In this document: positions 52,879 to 63,980 of the stretch, one piece after another | How positions within the stretch are numbered: the first letter of the stretch is position 1 | Layout: each line of letters begins with the position of its first letter | Source: Symbiodinium natans | Taxonomy: Eukaryota > Sar > Dinophyceae > Suessiales > Symbiodiniaceae | Length of the DNA stretch: 64,000 nucleotides | NCBI GenBank assembly: GCA_905221605.1 | Contig: CAJNDS010002134.1 | Location: 311,342-375,341 of the forward strand | Direction: 5' to 3' | Translations under genes and position numbers: made by a program | The notes under the pieces: model-generated | Seen by the model: the letters and a program-made list of their open reading frames with translations, nothing else | Databases searched by the model: none | Told to the model about the DNA's origin: nothing

Positions 52879-53083
52879 AGATGGCGGGTGCTGCTAGGGT
52901 GCGATGGCCCTTGCCACGGGCGTCTCAGCCTCCCGGATGCCGTGCGCCTGCTTTCCTCAGGGCTCTTGGGGGTTTGTTTTTTGTAACCTCCTGCAGGGTT
53001 TAGGGTTTGGGGTTCAGGGTTTAAATTTAGGGTTTAGGGTTTAGTGAACAGATTCAGGGTTGCCGGCTGCCTGGCTGCAGGCC

Positions 53084-53146
53084 CAGCTGGCGTTTTGAGT
53101 TCGGGCCAACACGCGAGTGTGCAGAGAACCAGGGCCAGCAATCAAG
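53084..53146. CDS. Candidate exon, strand undecided
   Basis: Plus frame PSWRFEFGPTRECAENQGQQ after GCTGCAG with donor GTTGAA; the minus strand is also open. Flanked on both sides by heptamer tracts. Confidence 0.3.
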
Positions 53147-54244
53147 GGTTGAAGAGGTTTAGGGTTTAGGGTTTAGGACTCGCACCCCTAAGGATGTACC
53201 CCTAAGAGGTTCCCTTCATAAACTCCTCATATGGCCCTTAGTTATATTCCCTTGATTTCAAGATCCTTCGAAAGGGTCCCCAAACAAAAGGGTTCAACCT
53301 TAAGGGTCCAAGGCAGGAGTCCCATGAAGTGAGGGTTCAGGGCTTTGGGTTCACAAACCCCAAATCCCAAACCCCAAACCCTAAACCCTAAACCCTAAAC
53401 CCTAAACCCTAAAGCCTAACCCTAAACCCTCAACCCCTACTTTGTAAAGGGACTTCGGGGTTCTGGATGTAGGGCTAGCAAATGGTGCCCAAATCACCTG
53501 CCACGCATGTCAATCAGACCAGAACGATTTCATGTAAAGGCTTCCGACAATTCAGCATTCTGCAAGGGTTTGACCATAATGGGCATAACCCCCAAAGCCC
53601 TAATCACTTCCTAAGCCAAATTTGGGATTAACGGCAACGACGTCATGCGGCTGATCTGCGCAGTGCTGCCAAGTGTCGATACTGCATGAGCTGAAAGTAG
53701 TGATGAGGCTGTTCCTGCGAGCGCGAAGCAGAAAAAAACTGCGGTTTCTGGGGTTGAGTGTCCGGGGGGTTGCACATGCTTTTGCTGTGGGGCTTGGTTG
53801 CTTTGGACGTGGCTTTTCATTTTCCTGACGACCAGGGGCCGGTAGAAAGCTAAGCTGTTTATGGGGTAGTTCCCTCCGCAGCCACATAGAACATCATCAG
53901 CTGCAATGTCACACGTTACCGAGGGATCCTTTGGTAGGCACTGCGCTGGTGGGAATCCTTACCATCAACCGTTTGATATATATATATATATACATGTGAA
54001 ACAAGCCCGTCCCCAAGCCCTTTTAGCAGCCCTAAACCATAAACCCTAAACCCTAAACCCTAAACCCCAAACAATCCTAAACCGATGTTTGCCTTGGTAG
54101 ATACCTTTTCAGCCACGACTAGAACGCGATAGTCCGCTCAAGTACGTTGTTTAGTTCTTAGGGCTTCTAGGGTTCAAGGTACGACGGCTAAATGTATGAA
54201 CTTGGTGCTTGCCCTAAACCCTAAACCCTAAACCCTAAACCCTG

Positions 54245-54392
54245 TTGATAATCCTTTCTGGCCACGCAAGGGAAATCGACCTCCGGGGAGGGCAGTTCAC
54301 AGCCCGTGTCCTGGAACAGGTCTGGCAGCCACTGAAAGCAAGTGACAGCTTCGCTGCCTTGCAGCTGCCTGGGTTTCTGGTTGATTTCGGGT
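54245..54392. CDS. Candidate exon, both strands open
   Basis: Plus: IDLRGGQFTARVLEQVWQPL. Minus: TCFQWLPDLFQDTGCELPSP. About 150 bp of unique sequence between two heptamer arrays; GC at third positions does not separate the strands. Confidence 0.4.
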
Positions 54393-54411
54393 TTAGGGTC
54401 CCTGGTTTAGG

Positions 54412-54498
54412 GCCTAGTTTAGGGTTTAGGGTTTAGGGTTTAGGGTTTAGGGTTTAGGGTTTAGGGTTTAGGGTTTAGGGTTTAGGGTTTAGGGTTTG
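54412..54498 (+). repeat. TTTAGGG array
   Basis: About 11 perfect heptamers flanking the candidate exon 54245-54392. Confidence 0.95.
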
Positions 54499-54578
54499 GG
54501 GGAGATTCTGGTACTCCCAAGTTCGGAGTCGCAGGCCCGAAGCCCGCAAACCCTGAAACAGCCTCAAGCCCTCTTGTG

Positions 54579-54834
54579 GGGTCCTTAAGAGAGGGGGTTC
54601 AAGAGGGGGTAGGTGAGGTCTAGGGTTTAGGGTTTAGGGTTTAGGGTTTAGGGTTTAGGGTTTAGGGTTTAGGGTTTAGGGTTTAGGGTTTAGGGATTAG
54701 GGTTTAGGGTTTAGGGTTTAGGGGGAACTCGAGGTTCCCTAGTACTCCACACTAGCCCCTAAGGCTCCCTCAGCTTGGGGCAAGGTTCCCTCGGTACCTC
54801 CCCCATGAAGCCCCCTCTCTAGCCCTCAAAACCG
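54579..54834. mobile_element. Family 7 element containing a TTTAGGG array
   Basis: Left arm CCTTAAGAGAGGGGGTTCAA and right arm CCCCCATGAAGCCCCCTCTC match the 30400 element; 105 bp of TTTAGGG (54618-54722) lie inside, next to the left arm. Confidence 0.75.
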
Positions 54835-55737
54835 AAGAAATCCTAAACCCTACACCCTACACCCCCCAAACAAAAACCTGAAACCAACAAAAAAACCTTT
54901 AAAACCTTCAAAACCCTAAAAACGCAGCCTGAACAACACCCACGGGCCCCAAAAAAGAGCAGGAGCTGCTCCAAAGAAACCCTTAAAAACCTAACGCCCC
55001 CCCCCCCCCCGGAAAAAAAAAATCAACAAACTACACCCTAATTAAGAAAACCCTTGGAACAAAAAAACAACAACAACGACAACAACAAATAACAAACACA
55101 CCCGAAGGACAGCCTTAAGACAACCCTTGCAAACCCCTAAAAAAATCAATCGGTTTAGAGTTTGGTCGTCGCACCTGGAGAGTCGGTGTCTGTCCCGGGA
55201 GGAATGCCTGAGGGTTTGGGATTTTGGGGTTCCTGTAGTCCAAGGGAGGAGGGAGGTTGAGGGTTTAGGGTTTAGGGTTTAGGGTTTAGGGTTTAGGGTT
55301 TAGGGTTTAGGGTTTAGGGTTGCTACCTTGAGCGTTTTGTTTGCTACCAGCCTAGCTGACACTCGGGCCAGGGGGTTTAGGGTTTGGGGTTTGGAGCTTA
55401 GGTTGATGCTTGAGGGGTGAGGGTTGAAGGCGTATGGCGAACAGGGTTTTGGGCTCTCCACAACTCCACCTCAACGGTGTAGACTGCGCAGCTAAGCCGG
55501 CTAAGCCAAGGCAGGGAAGAGTTTAAGTTGTTCGATTTTAGGCAGCCCCTCCCGTAGCCGTTTGGGGTTCTACAAGGTGTAGAGCTGACATTCCCTGAAG
55601 CCCAGACATAAAGCCTCAAAAGTGCCTGCACGGGGGCGCTGTCAAAATCAGGGGTCCCCCGTCTGAAACCCAGACTTCGGGTTTAGGGTTTAGGGTTTTG
55701 GGTTTAGGTTTAGCGTTTAGGGTTTAGGGTTTGACTT

Positions 55738-55895
55738 TGTTGTCCAGTATCCTAGGGGAACTAAAGGTTAACCTCTGGAGTAGATAGGGCTTGTAATGCT
55801 CCAAAAAGATAAAGCGCGCCCTGTCAGAAATCTGGGATACAGTAAGTGTACTTCTTTAAAGAAGGTCTTTAAGGATACCAATTCGACTACTAGGC
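55738..55895. mobile_element. Family 6 element with extra internal sequence
   Basis: TTGTCCAGTATCCTAGGGGA ... AAGGATACCAATTCGACTAC; longer than the 61580 copy. Confidence 0.65.
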
Positions 55896-56526
55896 AAGAG
55901 AACCCCGTAGAACAAGAAACAGGAAATCCTCAAAGCAGATACCCGAGCTGCCCTAGCTTGGAACAGTCCTCCACATGCCAGCAGTCCTAACCCTTAAACC
56001 CTAAACCCTTAACCCCAAACCCTAAACCCTAAACCCTAAACCTTAAACCCTAAACCCTAAACCCCAAACCCTAAACCCTAAACCCGAGGGTTTACAAACC
56101 CTTTTTGAACCCAGACTCTGAACGTCAGCTGGCACGAGCACAATTGCATCGACTTACTTCCCAGAACGGAATGCGACATCCAAGAACGTCAAGCGATCTC
56201 AACCTCAAGACCTGCAATTATAAACCCTAAACCCTAAACCCTACACCCTAAACCCTAAACCCTAAACCCTACACCCTAAACCCTAAACCCTCCACCCTCA
56301 ACCCTAGCCTCCTGTCAGCAGCCCTGGCGGGTGGCACCTCTGGCAGTCTTCTGTGGGCTGTCCGTACGTTCGACCGCTTGCTCTCACAAGGGGTGCTCTG
56401 GCCTTTGGGGCTTGATCAGGGTTTAGGGTTTAGGGTTTAGGGTTTATGGCCTGCGGATTCCATGGGTTTAGGGTTTAGGGTTTGGAGTTTGGGGTCTTTT
56501 TGGGGTTTGGGGTTTAGGGCGCCGAA

Positions 56527-56620
56527 GATGAACTGGAGAAAAAGCGGGCTTGAGTCCAGGGACTCTGCCGGGAAACAACAGTCCCATGTTGCCGAAAAGC
56601 CAGACCCCGCGTCAGGTCGG
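56527..56620 (+). CDS. Candidate exon
   Basis: Open frame MNWRKSGLESRDSAGKQQSH to a GTCGGA donor, directly following a heptamer tract. Confidence 0.3.
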
Positions 56621-57043
56621 AAAAGCCCGCCCCCCCCCCTATTCTCTGCTTGAAAATCTTACTGCTTCTCAATAAGGAAGCATAAGGTATGAAGTTCCCT
56701 ACACAGCCCTGTAAGGGGGACGCCCAATTCCGAACGAGACGCCGTTAAACCCCCTACGAAGGAAGCCACGAGCTCTTAACCCTAAACCCCAAACCTGCCC
56801 TTCTTTGAACCCCAGACTGGACTGCTCGCTGGTCTTGTGCCCTATAAACCCTAAACCCCTAAACCCCAAACCCGAAAACCCCCCTACATCCCCCAAACCC
56901 GGAAAACCCCTAAAACCCCTAAACCCCCTAAACCCTACACCCCTAAACCCCTAAACCCCTAAACCCCCTAAACCCTAAACCCCTCAAACCCCTCAAACCC
57001 CTAAAGTGGGGGCTCACGACCCTGCTCACCCCTAAAGAATCTA

Positions 57044-57186
57044 GGCTGCCCAGTAACCAAGGCTTAAAAAGGGTGCCCGGGTTTAGGGTTTAGGGTTTAG
57101 GGTTTAGGGTTGCTTAAAGGGGTTTATAAGGGAACCTAAACCCCCTCAAAAAGGGAATAAGGGTACTACTGGGGCATCCTAGGAAG
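57044..57186. mobile_element. MITE family 3 with TTTAGGG tract inside
   Basis: GCTGCCCAGTAACCAAGGCT ... AATAAGGGTACTACTGGGGC; a 35-bp TTTAGGG tract (57079-57113) sits in the left arm, a different position and orientation from the 38164 copy. Confidence 0.8.
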
Positions 57187-57589
57187 CTATAGGGCCCTAA
57201 ACCCTAAACCCTAAACCCTAAACCCTAAACCCTAAACCCTAAACCCCTCATCCTATACCGCTCCAGAAGCTGAACCTTTTTAAGCCCTGAACCGTGTGGA
57301 CTTACACAGTTTAACCCAGAAGCTCCGTAAGGTTGGGGGTTGTTTTTGGAGTTTTGAGTTTGTTGCGTTTTACTGTTAAGGGCTTTTTAGGGTAGAAAGG
57401 GTTTCTAGGGCTTTTAGCGGGGTTTAGGTTTAGGGTTTAGGGTTTAGGGTTTAGGGGGGAGAACAGCTGTGACCTCCGCCAGTGTTTCCGGCCGCTCTCG
57501 CGCGGAGGCCTCCTGCATGGCAATAAGAGTCGTTTAGGGTTTAGGGTTTAGGGGTTAGGGTTTAATGGGTTGTCATCGCCGTGCGCATG

Positions 57590-57665
57590 CTTGACTGCTT
57601 GCGCGCGCTGGCGTGCGCTAATCCGACTCAGATCCCGTCTCCACAGATGTCTCATGCTGCGCCCA
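57590..57665 (+). CDS. Candidate exon
   Basis: Plus frame VRMLDCLRALACANPTQIPS, continuing to about 57665, between heptamer tracts. The donor was not resolved. Confidence 0.3.
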
Positions 57666-57721
57666 CCCTAAACCATGAACCCTACATCCTAACCCTAAGA
57701 CCCAAACCCTGATCCCTAACC

Positions 57722-58511
57722 CCCTCCTGTTTGGCAAGTTTTTGCGGGTGTTTCAAAGGAGCACCGAAATTTCTGCACGTGCTGGGAAATCAGTCTCCAA
57801 AGCTTGCCTTGACCAAGGTTGAAGCCCACTCGCTCGCCCCCCCACCCGACCCACCCGCGGACTCGCTGGTTTAGGGTAGTTGGGGGTTTCGACTGATGGG
57901 GTTTAGGGCCATCTGTTATGGAATCTCGACTGTGCGCGCCGACCCTAACGCGGGCCAAAAGCCGAGGCGGGCGTAGCCTGCGAAGTGTGAAAACGAACAA
58001 CAACACTCTTTCTGCGCAAAGGCGGAAGGTCTAGGGAGCGCAACCCTAAACCCTAACCCCTAAACCCCTAGAAAACCCTGAACCCCTAAACCCCTAAACC
58101 CCCAAAACTCCTAAGCCCCCAAGGCCTCTAAACCCCTAAACCTCTAAACCCTAAACCCCTAAGGCCCCTAAACCCTAAACCCCCATCCTCCTTGGGCTCT
58201 GGTCTGATCGGAGCTTCGGGTTCAGGGTCACAGCTGGCTGCAGCGCCATCGGGCTCCTCACCTTCAAGTGCCAGGGCGTAGCTGCCCTTCGGAAGCCGTC
58301 CCTGAACCCCAGACAAAAACACCATATTTTGTGTGTAAAGCATGTGGTAGTATAAATAAATAAACAAATATATACATATATATATATATCATTTTAATTA
58401 TGTACTTACGCTAGTTTAAATGAACCCCAATTTCTAAAACACCCTCTGCTCTTAACCTAAGCCCCATGGGCAGCCGATGCCTGCGATGTTGGTGTCTGTC
58501 ACATCGGCCTC
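57722..58511 (-). CDS. Partial gene, three exons, unknown product
   Basis: Exon 58511-about 58470 (EADVTDTNIAGIG, acceptor ATGCAG), exon 58301-about 58184 (LPKGSYALALEGEEPDGAAA, then acidic/proline-rich, acceptor TTCAG) and candidate exon about 57815-57722 (KLWRLISQHVQKFRCSFETP). The middle one is the strongest: over 110 bp open with natural composition while flanking DNA is repeat. A possible in-frame ATG lies at 58517. Ends of the model were not found. Confidence 0.45.
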
Positions 58512-58939
58512 CTGCATGTTAGGGTTTAGGGTTTAGGGTTTATGGTTGAGGGTTTAGGGTGTAGGGTTTTAGGGCTTAGGGTTTAGGGTTCAGGGTTTAG
58601 GGTTACTTGGTGATTCGGAGCTGCCTAAGAGAACAACAGAAGGCCAAGGGTTGGGGGTTTGGGGGGAGTAGGTTTTCGGGCTTTTTGTGTTCAAGGGGAG
58701 GGGGTGATCGTACCAAGATGGTTATAGCGGTGACCTACCCATGTCTCAGGCATGATGCCGAGTCCCAAAGGAAGTCCACATCCCTCCAGTAAGAATTGGG
58801 AATTCTCCCTGAAATCATGACTAGGATCGCTATATGGGCATTTCCCACCACCGGATATACCACTCAATCGCGCCATAATCCTTGCAAAATGCCCAACAAA
58901 GGTACTCCTGTTTAGGAGCACCCATGCATATAGTTTAGG

Positions 58940-58984
58940 GCACCTTCCCGGATTCAAACGGGGTATTCAACCAACTGAGCCCCC
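58940..58984 (-). other. tRNA-like A-box and B-box, too close for a tRNA
   Basis: Minus strand: GGGGGCTCAGTTGG resembles a D-arm/A-box and GTTTGAATCC resembles a T-arm/B-box, with only about 10 bp between, leaving no room for an anticodon arm. No acceptor-stem pairing. At most a deleted tRNA relic or a SINE head. Confidence 0.3.
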
Positions 58985-59432
58985 AAATTGAGAAAGTCTA
59001 CTCCAGATGATTATTAAGGAAACCGGACAGCACACAGGCTAAACCCTAAACCCTAAACCCCAAAAAGGGTGCAGGGCTTTAAACCCTTTCGGGGCTCACG
59101 GCGCTGCACTGAACAGCGCACTGCGCGGGTCACCGAGGTGTATGTGTGTGTATATTTTTCGAAAAAGAGAGAGAGAGAGAGAGAGAAAGAGAAATGTATC
59201 TTTGCACCAAATCCGTAGTGATTAAGTACTACATGCAAAGTACAAAAAAATTGAGGGTTCAGGTTCAAGGCTTGTAAGGCATCCCACAACAGAAGGCTAA
59301 TCAGAAGCTCGGCATGTGTAGCCTCAACTCAACAACCAAACCTGCGGCATGTTGACTCTAAGCCCTCCGCGGATTGCAAACCCCAAGCTCGACTTGGAGG
59401 TTTACGGTTTAGGGTTTAGGGTTTAGGGTTTA

Positions 59433-59537
59433 GGACCCACTTATAAGACCCTGAAGTGCCCTAATATGGTCATAAGTACAGTTATAAGTACAGCTATCAT
59501 TAATTGGTTAGTAAGTACCATGAACCTCCAAGTAACC
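59433..59537. mobile_element. MITE family 2, left arm lost
   Basis: Right half intact (GTAAGTACCATGAACCTCCA); the left is replaced by a TTTAGGG tract ending at 59434. Confidence 0.75.
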
Positions 59538-59796
59538 CTCAGGGGGATTTATGGAGCAAGCTAAACCGGCCTGGGGAGTGTGTTAACTGAAGCCATAGAC
59601 CCGTCTTTCAACTGAACCTACATACCCAACACACACTAAGGGCAAATCATAGGAGCTGAGGGCTTAGGCGTTAGGGTTAGGAGGTCACCGTCGGAGCTGG
59701 CGACGCATTCATTCTATGTTTTCTACACCACCAACCAGCCCCCACATGAGCATACATGCTCGCGTCAGGGTTCAATGATACCAAGGGAGAGACTCC

Positions 59797-60372
59797 TTAA
59801 TTAAAAAAAGAGGAATGGGGGGCCGCAGCCTCCTCAGTTGCATGGTCTTCGTGTCTGGGAGGATCCGCGTCCTTCTTGTCCTGCAAATACTTGCAGCTGA
59901 CGTGATTTGGGTGTAGGCTTCTGAAGTCTGCAAGCCCACAGGGACCCCAAAACCCTCAACCCGACCGAGAAAAGCCCTCCACGTATCCGAGCAAGGGGGG
60001 AGGACTAAGAGCCGGGGGAGGCGGGAGTGGGGCAAAAACAGCACGCCCGCACGCACTGATTCCTGAGGCACTTGGAACCTTTCGTTGGTATCTGCCCTAA
60101 ACCCTAAACCTTAGCCCTAAACCCTAAGCCCTAAACCCTAAACCCTAAACCCCAACACTTCTCAACCCTCACGATGCCCTCAACGCCCGCACTCTAAGAG
60201 GGTTTACGACTCTCTGAACCCCCCCCCCCTAAACCCTAAACCCTAAACCCTAAACCCTAAACCCTAAACCCTAAACCCTAAACCCTAAACCCTAAACCCT
60301 AAAGCCCTCAGCACCCTCCTGCGCCTGCACGGAGGCTTTGGTGGCCCTGAGAGGGCTGAGGCTTTGACTACA
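59797..60372 (-). CDS. 3' end of a gene, unknown product
   Basis: Exon 59880-59797 (ADPPRHEDHATEEAAAPHSS, acceptor TTTGCAG) ends in TAA at 59799-59797. A candidate upstream exon at about 60370-60332 reads ATKASVQAQEGAE behind CTCAG. Polar, alanine/glutamate-rich C-terminus; nothing recognised. Confidence 0.4.
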
Positions 60373-60454
60373 AAAGGTTGAGGGTTTACGGTTTGTAAGG
60401 TCTAGGGTTTAGTTGGGGTTTAGGGTTTTGGGTTTAGGGCTTGGGGTTTAGGGC

Positions 60455-60592
60455 TTACTTGGTGGTTCATGGTACTCATTAACCAACCGTAGCTGTACTT
60501 AAAACCCACTTATAAGCCCCTTAAGTGCCCTAATATGGTTATGAGTACTACAGCTATAAGTACGGTTAGAATTGGTTAATAAGTACCTGTAG
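60455..60592. mobile_element. MITE family 2
   Basis: ACTTGGTGGTTCATGGTACT ... AATTGGTTAATAAGTACCTG; follows a heptamer tract directly. Confidence 0.85.
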
Positions 60593-60618
60593 GGGTTGGG
60601 TTCAGGGACTACTAATTG

Positions 60619-60720
60619 TTGGGATGCTCGCCCATATACTAACAGTCCTTACTGGGGATGATAACATGGGGTACTAGCATCCCTACTAAAGACTGTTAGC
60701 AAAAGGGGGAACATCCCAAG
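60619..60720. mobile_element. MITE family 1, complete
   Basis: TTGGGATGCTCGCCCATATA ... GCAAAAGGGGGAACATCCCA. Confidence 0.85.
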
Positions 60721-60734
60721 TTATAAACTGCTCA

Positions 60735-60890
60735 AGAGCACCCCCTCCCCCCCCCCCCCAAAAAAAAAAAAAAAAAAATATTTTTCCCTTCTATAAAGGC
60801 AATGTTGAGATTATTATCGCTGGTTTCTCTCTCTCTCTATCTCTTCTTTTTTTTGGGGGGGGGGGGGGGGGGTTCTTAAGCAAGTGTAGA
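60735..60890. mobile_element. C(n)A(n) tract plus element ending GGTTCTTAAGCAA
   Basis: CCCCCCCCCCAAAAAAAA...TTGAGATTATTATCGC, (TC)n, poly-G, then GGTTCTTAAGCAAG. The TTGAGATTATT...GTTCTTAAGCAA parts match the 71-bp intron at 29791-29861. Confidence 0.6.
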
Positions 60891-61321
60891 TGTTAATTTG
60901 GGTGTAGGACATGAGAGTTGTGCAGGGGGTGGTGGCTGATAAGTCGGCTCTTCCCCTGGCAGTAACAGTTACAGCTAGATGTAGCCTTGATAGAAGCCCA
61001 ATGAAGCTGATGCAGCACGGGGTTTCGGGTGTCGATTAGGTGATGTTTTGTCGTTGTGATGTCTGGGGAGGTTCAGGATAGAGAGGCAGTCGTGGGGTTA
61101 AGCGTCGGAGTTTTGTGGGGCTTCGGCCCCACAAACCACAGTCAACCCGTCCTGAACTCGAAACCATGGAAGGGAAACGCCCTGTCGCAAGACAATGCAC
61201 CGTCTATAACCCTGGGCCCTCACATCCTAAAGCATGGGCAGGTGGTGCCACAGGTTGAGCTGCTAATAGGGTTGTGGTCACCTCAAACCAGAAGCTCATC
61301 ATCTCCCTAAACCACCCAGTA

Positions 61322-61441
61322 GGCGGATAACTGACAAGACTGACAAGCAGAAACCTCTGAGGCATCTGCGTGGTCCCGATCACTTTCTTGGCCTTGCCAG
61401 TATGTCTACGATGACGGGAGGCATGTGTGAAGCAAGGCAGG
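61322..61441 (+). CDS. Candidate exon, unknown gene
   Basis: Open plus frame RITDKTDKQKPLRHLRGPDH and onward to a GTGACC donor; acceptor CCCAG just upstream. Inside a 450-bp stretch without telomere-type repeat (61050-61500). The minus strand is also open here (61204-61491), so strand is not certain. Confidence 0.3.
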
Positions 61442-61579
61442 TGACCACGCATCACTTGCGCAGTAGTAGCGCAGGAGCATGAAGCATTCATGACAGGACT
61501 GAAGCCAGCTGAGGCCTACAAATCCCACCCCCCCCTCCACCCCCCACCTCCTCACACCCCAGCGTCCCAACCTAAACTT

Positions 61580-61690
61580 AGTCGTCCAGTATCCCAGGGG
61601 AACTACAGGTTGACTCTTGGGATGTTTTTTAGAGATTCTCATATCCCTAAAAAGGTTAAGTTAAAGGATGCCAACTCTACTACCAAGAAA
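61580..61690. mobile_element. Family 6 element
   Basis: CGTCCAGTATCCCAGGGGAA ... GGATGCCAACTCTACTACCA. Confidence 0.75.
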
Positions 61691-62524
61691 ACCTCAAGCC
61701 CTCTAAACGCTGCGAACAGCTCAAGACCCAGACCCCTTGGACTTGTTGCAGCGATTTGCATAGCTTTTGGGTGGGCCGAAAGTATGCCTGGCATGCCCCT
61801 GAAGAAGTAGACATGTACCTGTGCAAGTCTACTGCTCTTTCAATGTTACGACGAAACACAAAAACCCTTTTTGAAGCAAGCACCGTAACCCCTAAACCCT
61901 GTTCAGCCCAGGCTCCTCTCCTGCCTAGACCCTAAACCCTAAACCCTAGACCCCAAACCCTTTAAACCCTAAACCCTAAACCCTTTGCCTGTAAACCCTA
62001 TACCCTAGACCCTAAACCCTAAACCCTAAACCCTATGCCCTACACTGAGTCTCTCCCTCCAAGCTGGGCCTTCCTTCGGCCACCACGGCGCGAGGGCATG
62101 GCATCTTGCTCCCGGCCAGCACCTCAGATACAAAAACCCTGAACCCTAAACCCTAAACCCTAGCCCTAAACCCTAAACCCTAAACCCACAAACCACGTGA
62201 ACCCTATAAACCCTGCAAACCCTATAAACACCTACAGAAGCCCTAAGCCTGCAAGCCCTGCAAAACCCTATCAGCACCAGACTGCACGAGGGTCACTCCC
62301 GCAACCCTAAACCCTAAACACCAAACCCTAAACCCTAATCCCCAAACCCTAAGACTCCTCACTGCTGGAAACTTCGGATGATGCCCCATGCTCATGGGCA
62401 GCCTGAGAACCTCAAGCCCTAATTTCCCCCCTCCAAGGCTACACATGGCTGCTTCAGCTTCCAAACCCTAAACCCCAAACCAGAAACCCTAAACCCTAAA
62501 CCCCTCAAACCCTAAAGTTTGGGG

Positions 62525-62606
62525 GGAAGACGTTGCTGCGTTCCCGCCCCAAGGCCTGGCCTGACTCGCTGAGCAGCTGGAAATAAGGATCCCGCTCCTG
62601 GAGTTC
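62525..62606 (-). CDS. Candidate exon, unknown gene
   Basis: Reads QERDPYFQLLSESGQALGRE on the minus strand with acceptor CTCCAG, natural composition and no stop. A possible partner at about 62110-62045 reads AGSKMPCPRAVVAEGRPSLE. The direct-repeat-flanked telomere tract (62608-62684) abuts the upstream side of this exon. Confidence 0.4.
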
Positions 62607-62607
62607 G

Positions 62608-62684
62608 GGGATATAAGGAGGGACCCCTAGAAGGGTTTAGGGTTTAGGGTTTAGGGTTCAGGGAGATAAGGAGGGACCCCTAGA
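62608..62684. repeat. 24-bp direct repeats around a TTTAGGG tract
   Basis: 62608-62631 and 62661-62684 differ at one base (GGGATATAAGG versus GGGAGATAAGG, then AGGGACCCCTAGA); only 29 bp of heptamer lie between. Confidence 0.92.
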
Positions 62685-62689
62685 CTAGG

Positions 62690-63820
62690 ACCCCTTAGTC
62701 TTATTCCCCCATGTAACCCCTGTATGTGTAACCTATAGAGCTGAGTAGCCCCTACATTACCCCAAGCACCCTAAACCCTAAACCCTGAACCTAAACCCCA
62801 AAAGGGTCCCTCCGTGAGTCCCTTGACTGGGGAAAGGCATCATCCAGTCAGAGAGTTGCTCGACGGGTTTAGGGTTTATGGTGAACCCTAAGCCCTGAAC
62901 CCTGGACCCTAAACCCTGAACCCTAAACCCGCAAGATTTAGGCCGGTTCCGCGGTTTATGATGCTGCTAGAGGGGGGGTTCTGGGGGGGCTCTGAACTAG
63001 GTTCCCTTTTGGGGGTCCCTTGTTTAAAGGTGCCGCACTATTTATAGGACCCCAAAAAGGCACCCTAATTCAGAGAACTGCCCTGCAAACAAAAATAACG
63101 ATTGGGATCAAGTAGCGGCGTGAAAAATAGCGAGCTCCACCAGTCCTGGGCCGTCATTGGGCAAACGAGTCCGTGCGTTGTATCTGTCTGGCATTACAAT
63201 TTGTGGGCGTCTTTGTTGCGTCCAGGGATACTCAGGCTCCCTAATTATGCCCGAATACACCCATGGCTCATTTACGGTGATTTGGTCTCTAAACCCTGTC
63301 AAGTGTGCCCAAGTCCCGAGTTTTAAGACTAGAGAGCTTAGGATGTAACGTTTTCCAGCGTAGGGTTGAACTTCGGGCTTTGAAGGGATCTACAGGACCC
63401 CCCGAAAGCTCGAAGCACGACGTGTGCACAGCAAGTCCCCGGCGTCGAGCGTGAGACATGCTACAAATTAAAGATTCAGAAGTCAGGCGGAAAGCCCGGG
63501 GGAAGAGGCAACGAGGGATGAGGAGGGATTCGATAATTGTACTTAAGGATGCGAACTCTGGGAACAATGAGCCCTTCAAGGAATCTTCTGACTCTGTGTC
63601 CTGAGAGGAGGACTGGCGTGGTTTGGAGAGAGGGTACAACGTTTGTGAAGCCGTAAGACGCTAATGCTCGGGCCAGTCCTTTGGCCGTCGGTGTCAAGGG
63701 GATCTGCCCGAAAGCTCGAAGGTTTCTTACTCAGCATCCAAAAAACACATCACTTGATATAGAGGCTCCTTGAAGGAAAGAATTGCTATTCCGCTGCGGT
63801 GGTATTTATTCCATATAGAA
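62690..63820. other. Right-end region, no confident gene
   Basis: Short heptamer tracts to 62935, then about 800 bp of unique sequence. A 116-codon minus frame (63639-63289) is Ser/Arg-rich with no recognised motif; overlapping plus frames at 63102-63348 are equally plausible. Confidence 0.35.
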
Positions 63821-63823
63821 GTC

Positions 63824-63980
63824 GCCCTAAACCCTAAACCCTAAACCCTAAACCCTAAACCCTAAACCCTAAACCCTAAACCCTAAACCCTAAACCCTAA
63901 ACCCTAAACCCTAAACCCTAAACCCTAAACCCTAAACCCTAAACCCTAAACCGCCCTAAACCCTAAACGGCCCTAAACCC
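63824..63980 (-). repeat. CCCTAAA array at right edge
   Basis: About 18 perfect heptamers followed by CCGCCCTAAACCC and CGGCCCTAAA variants. Unique sequence (CTCTATCATATGA) follows, so the window end is not shown to be a telomere. Confidence 0.95.
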
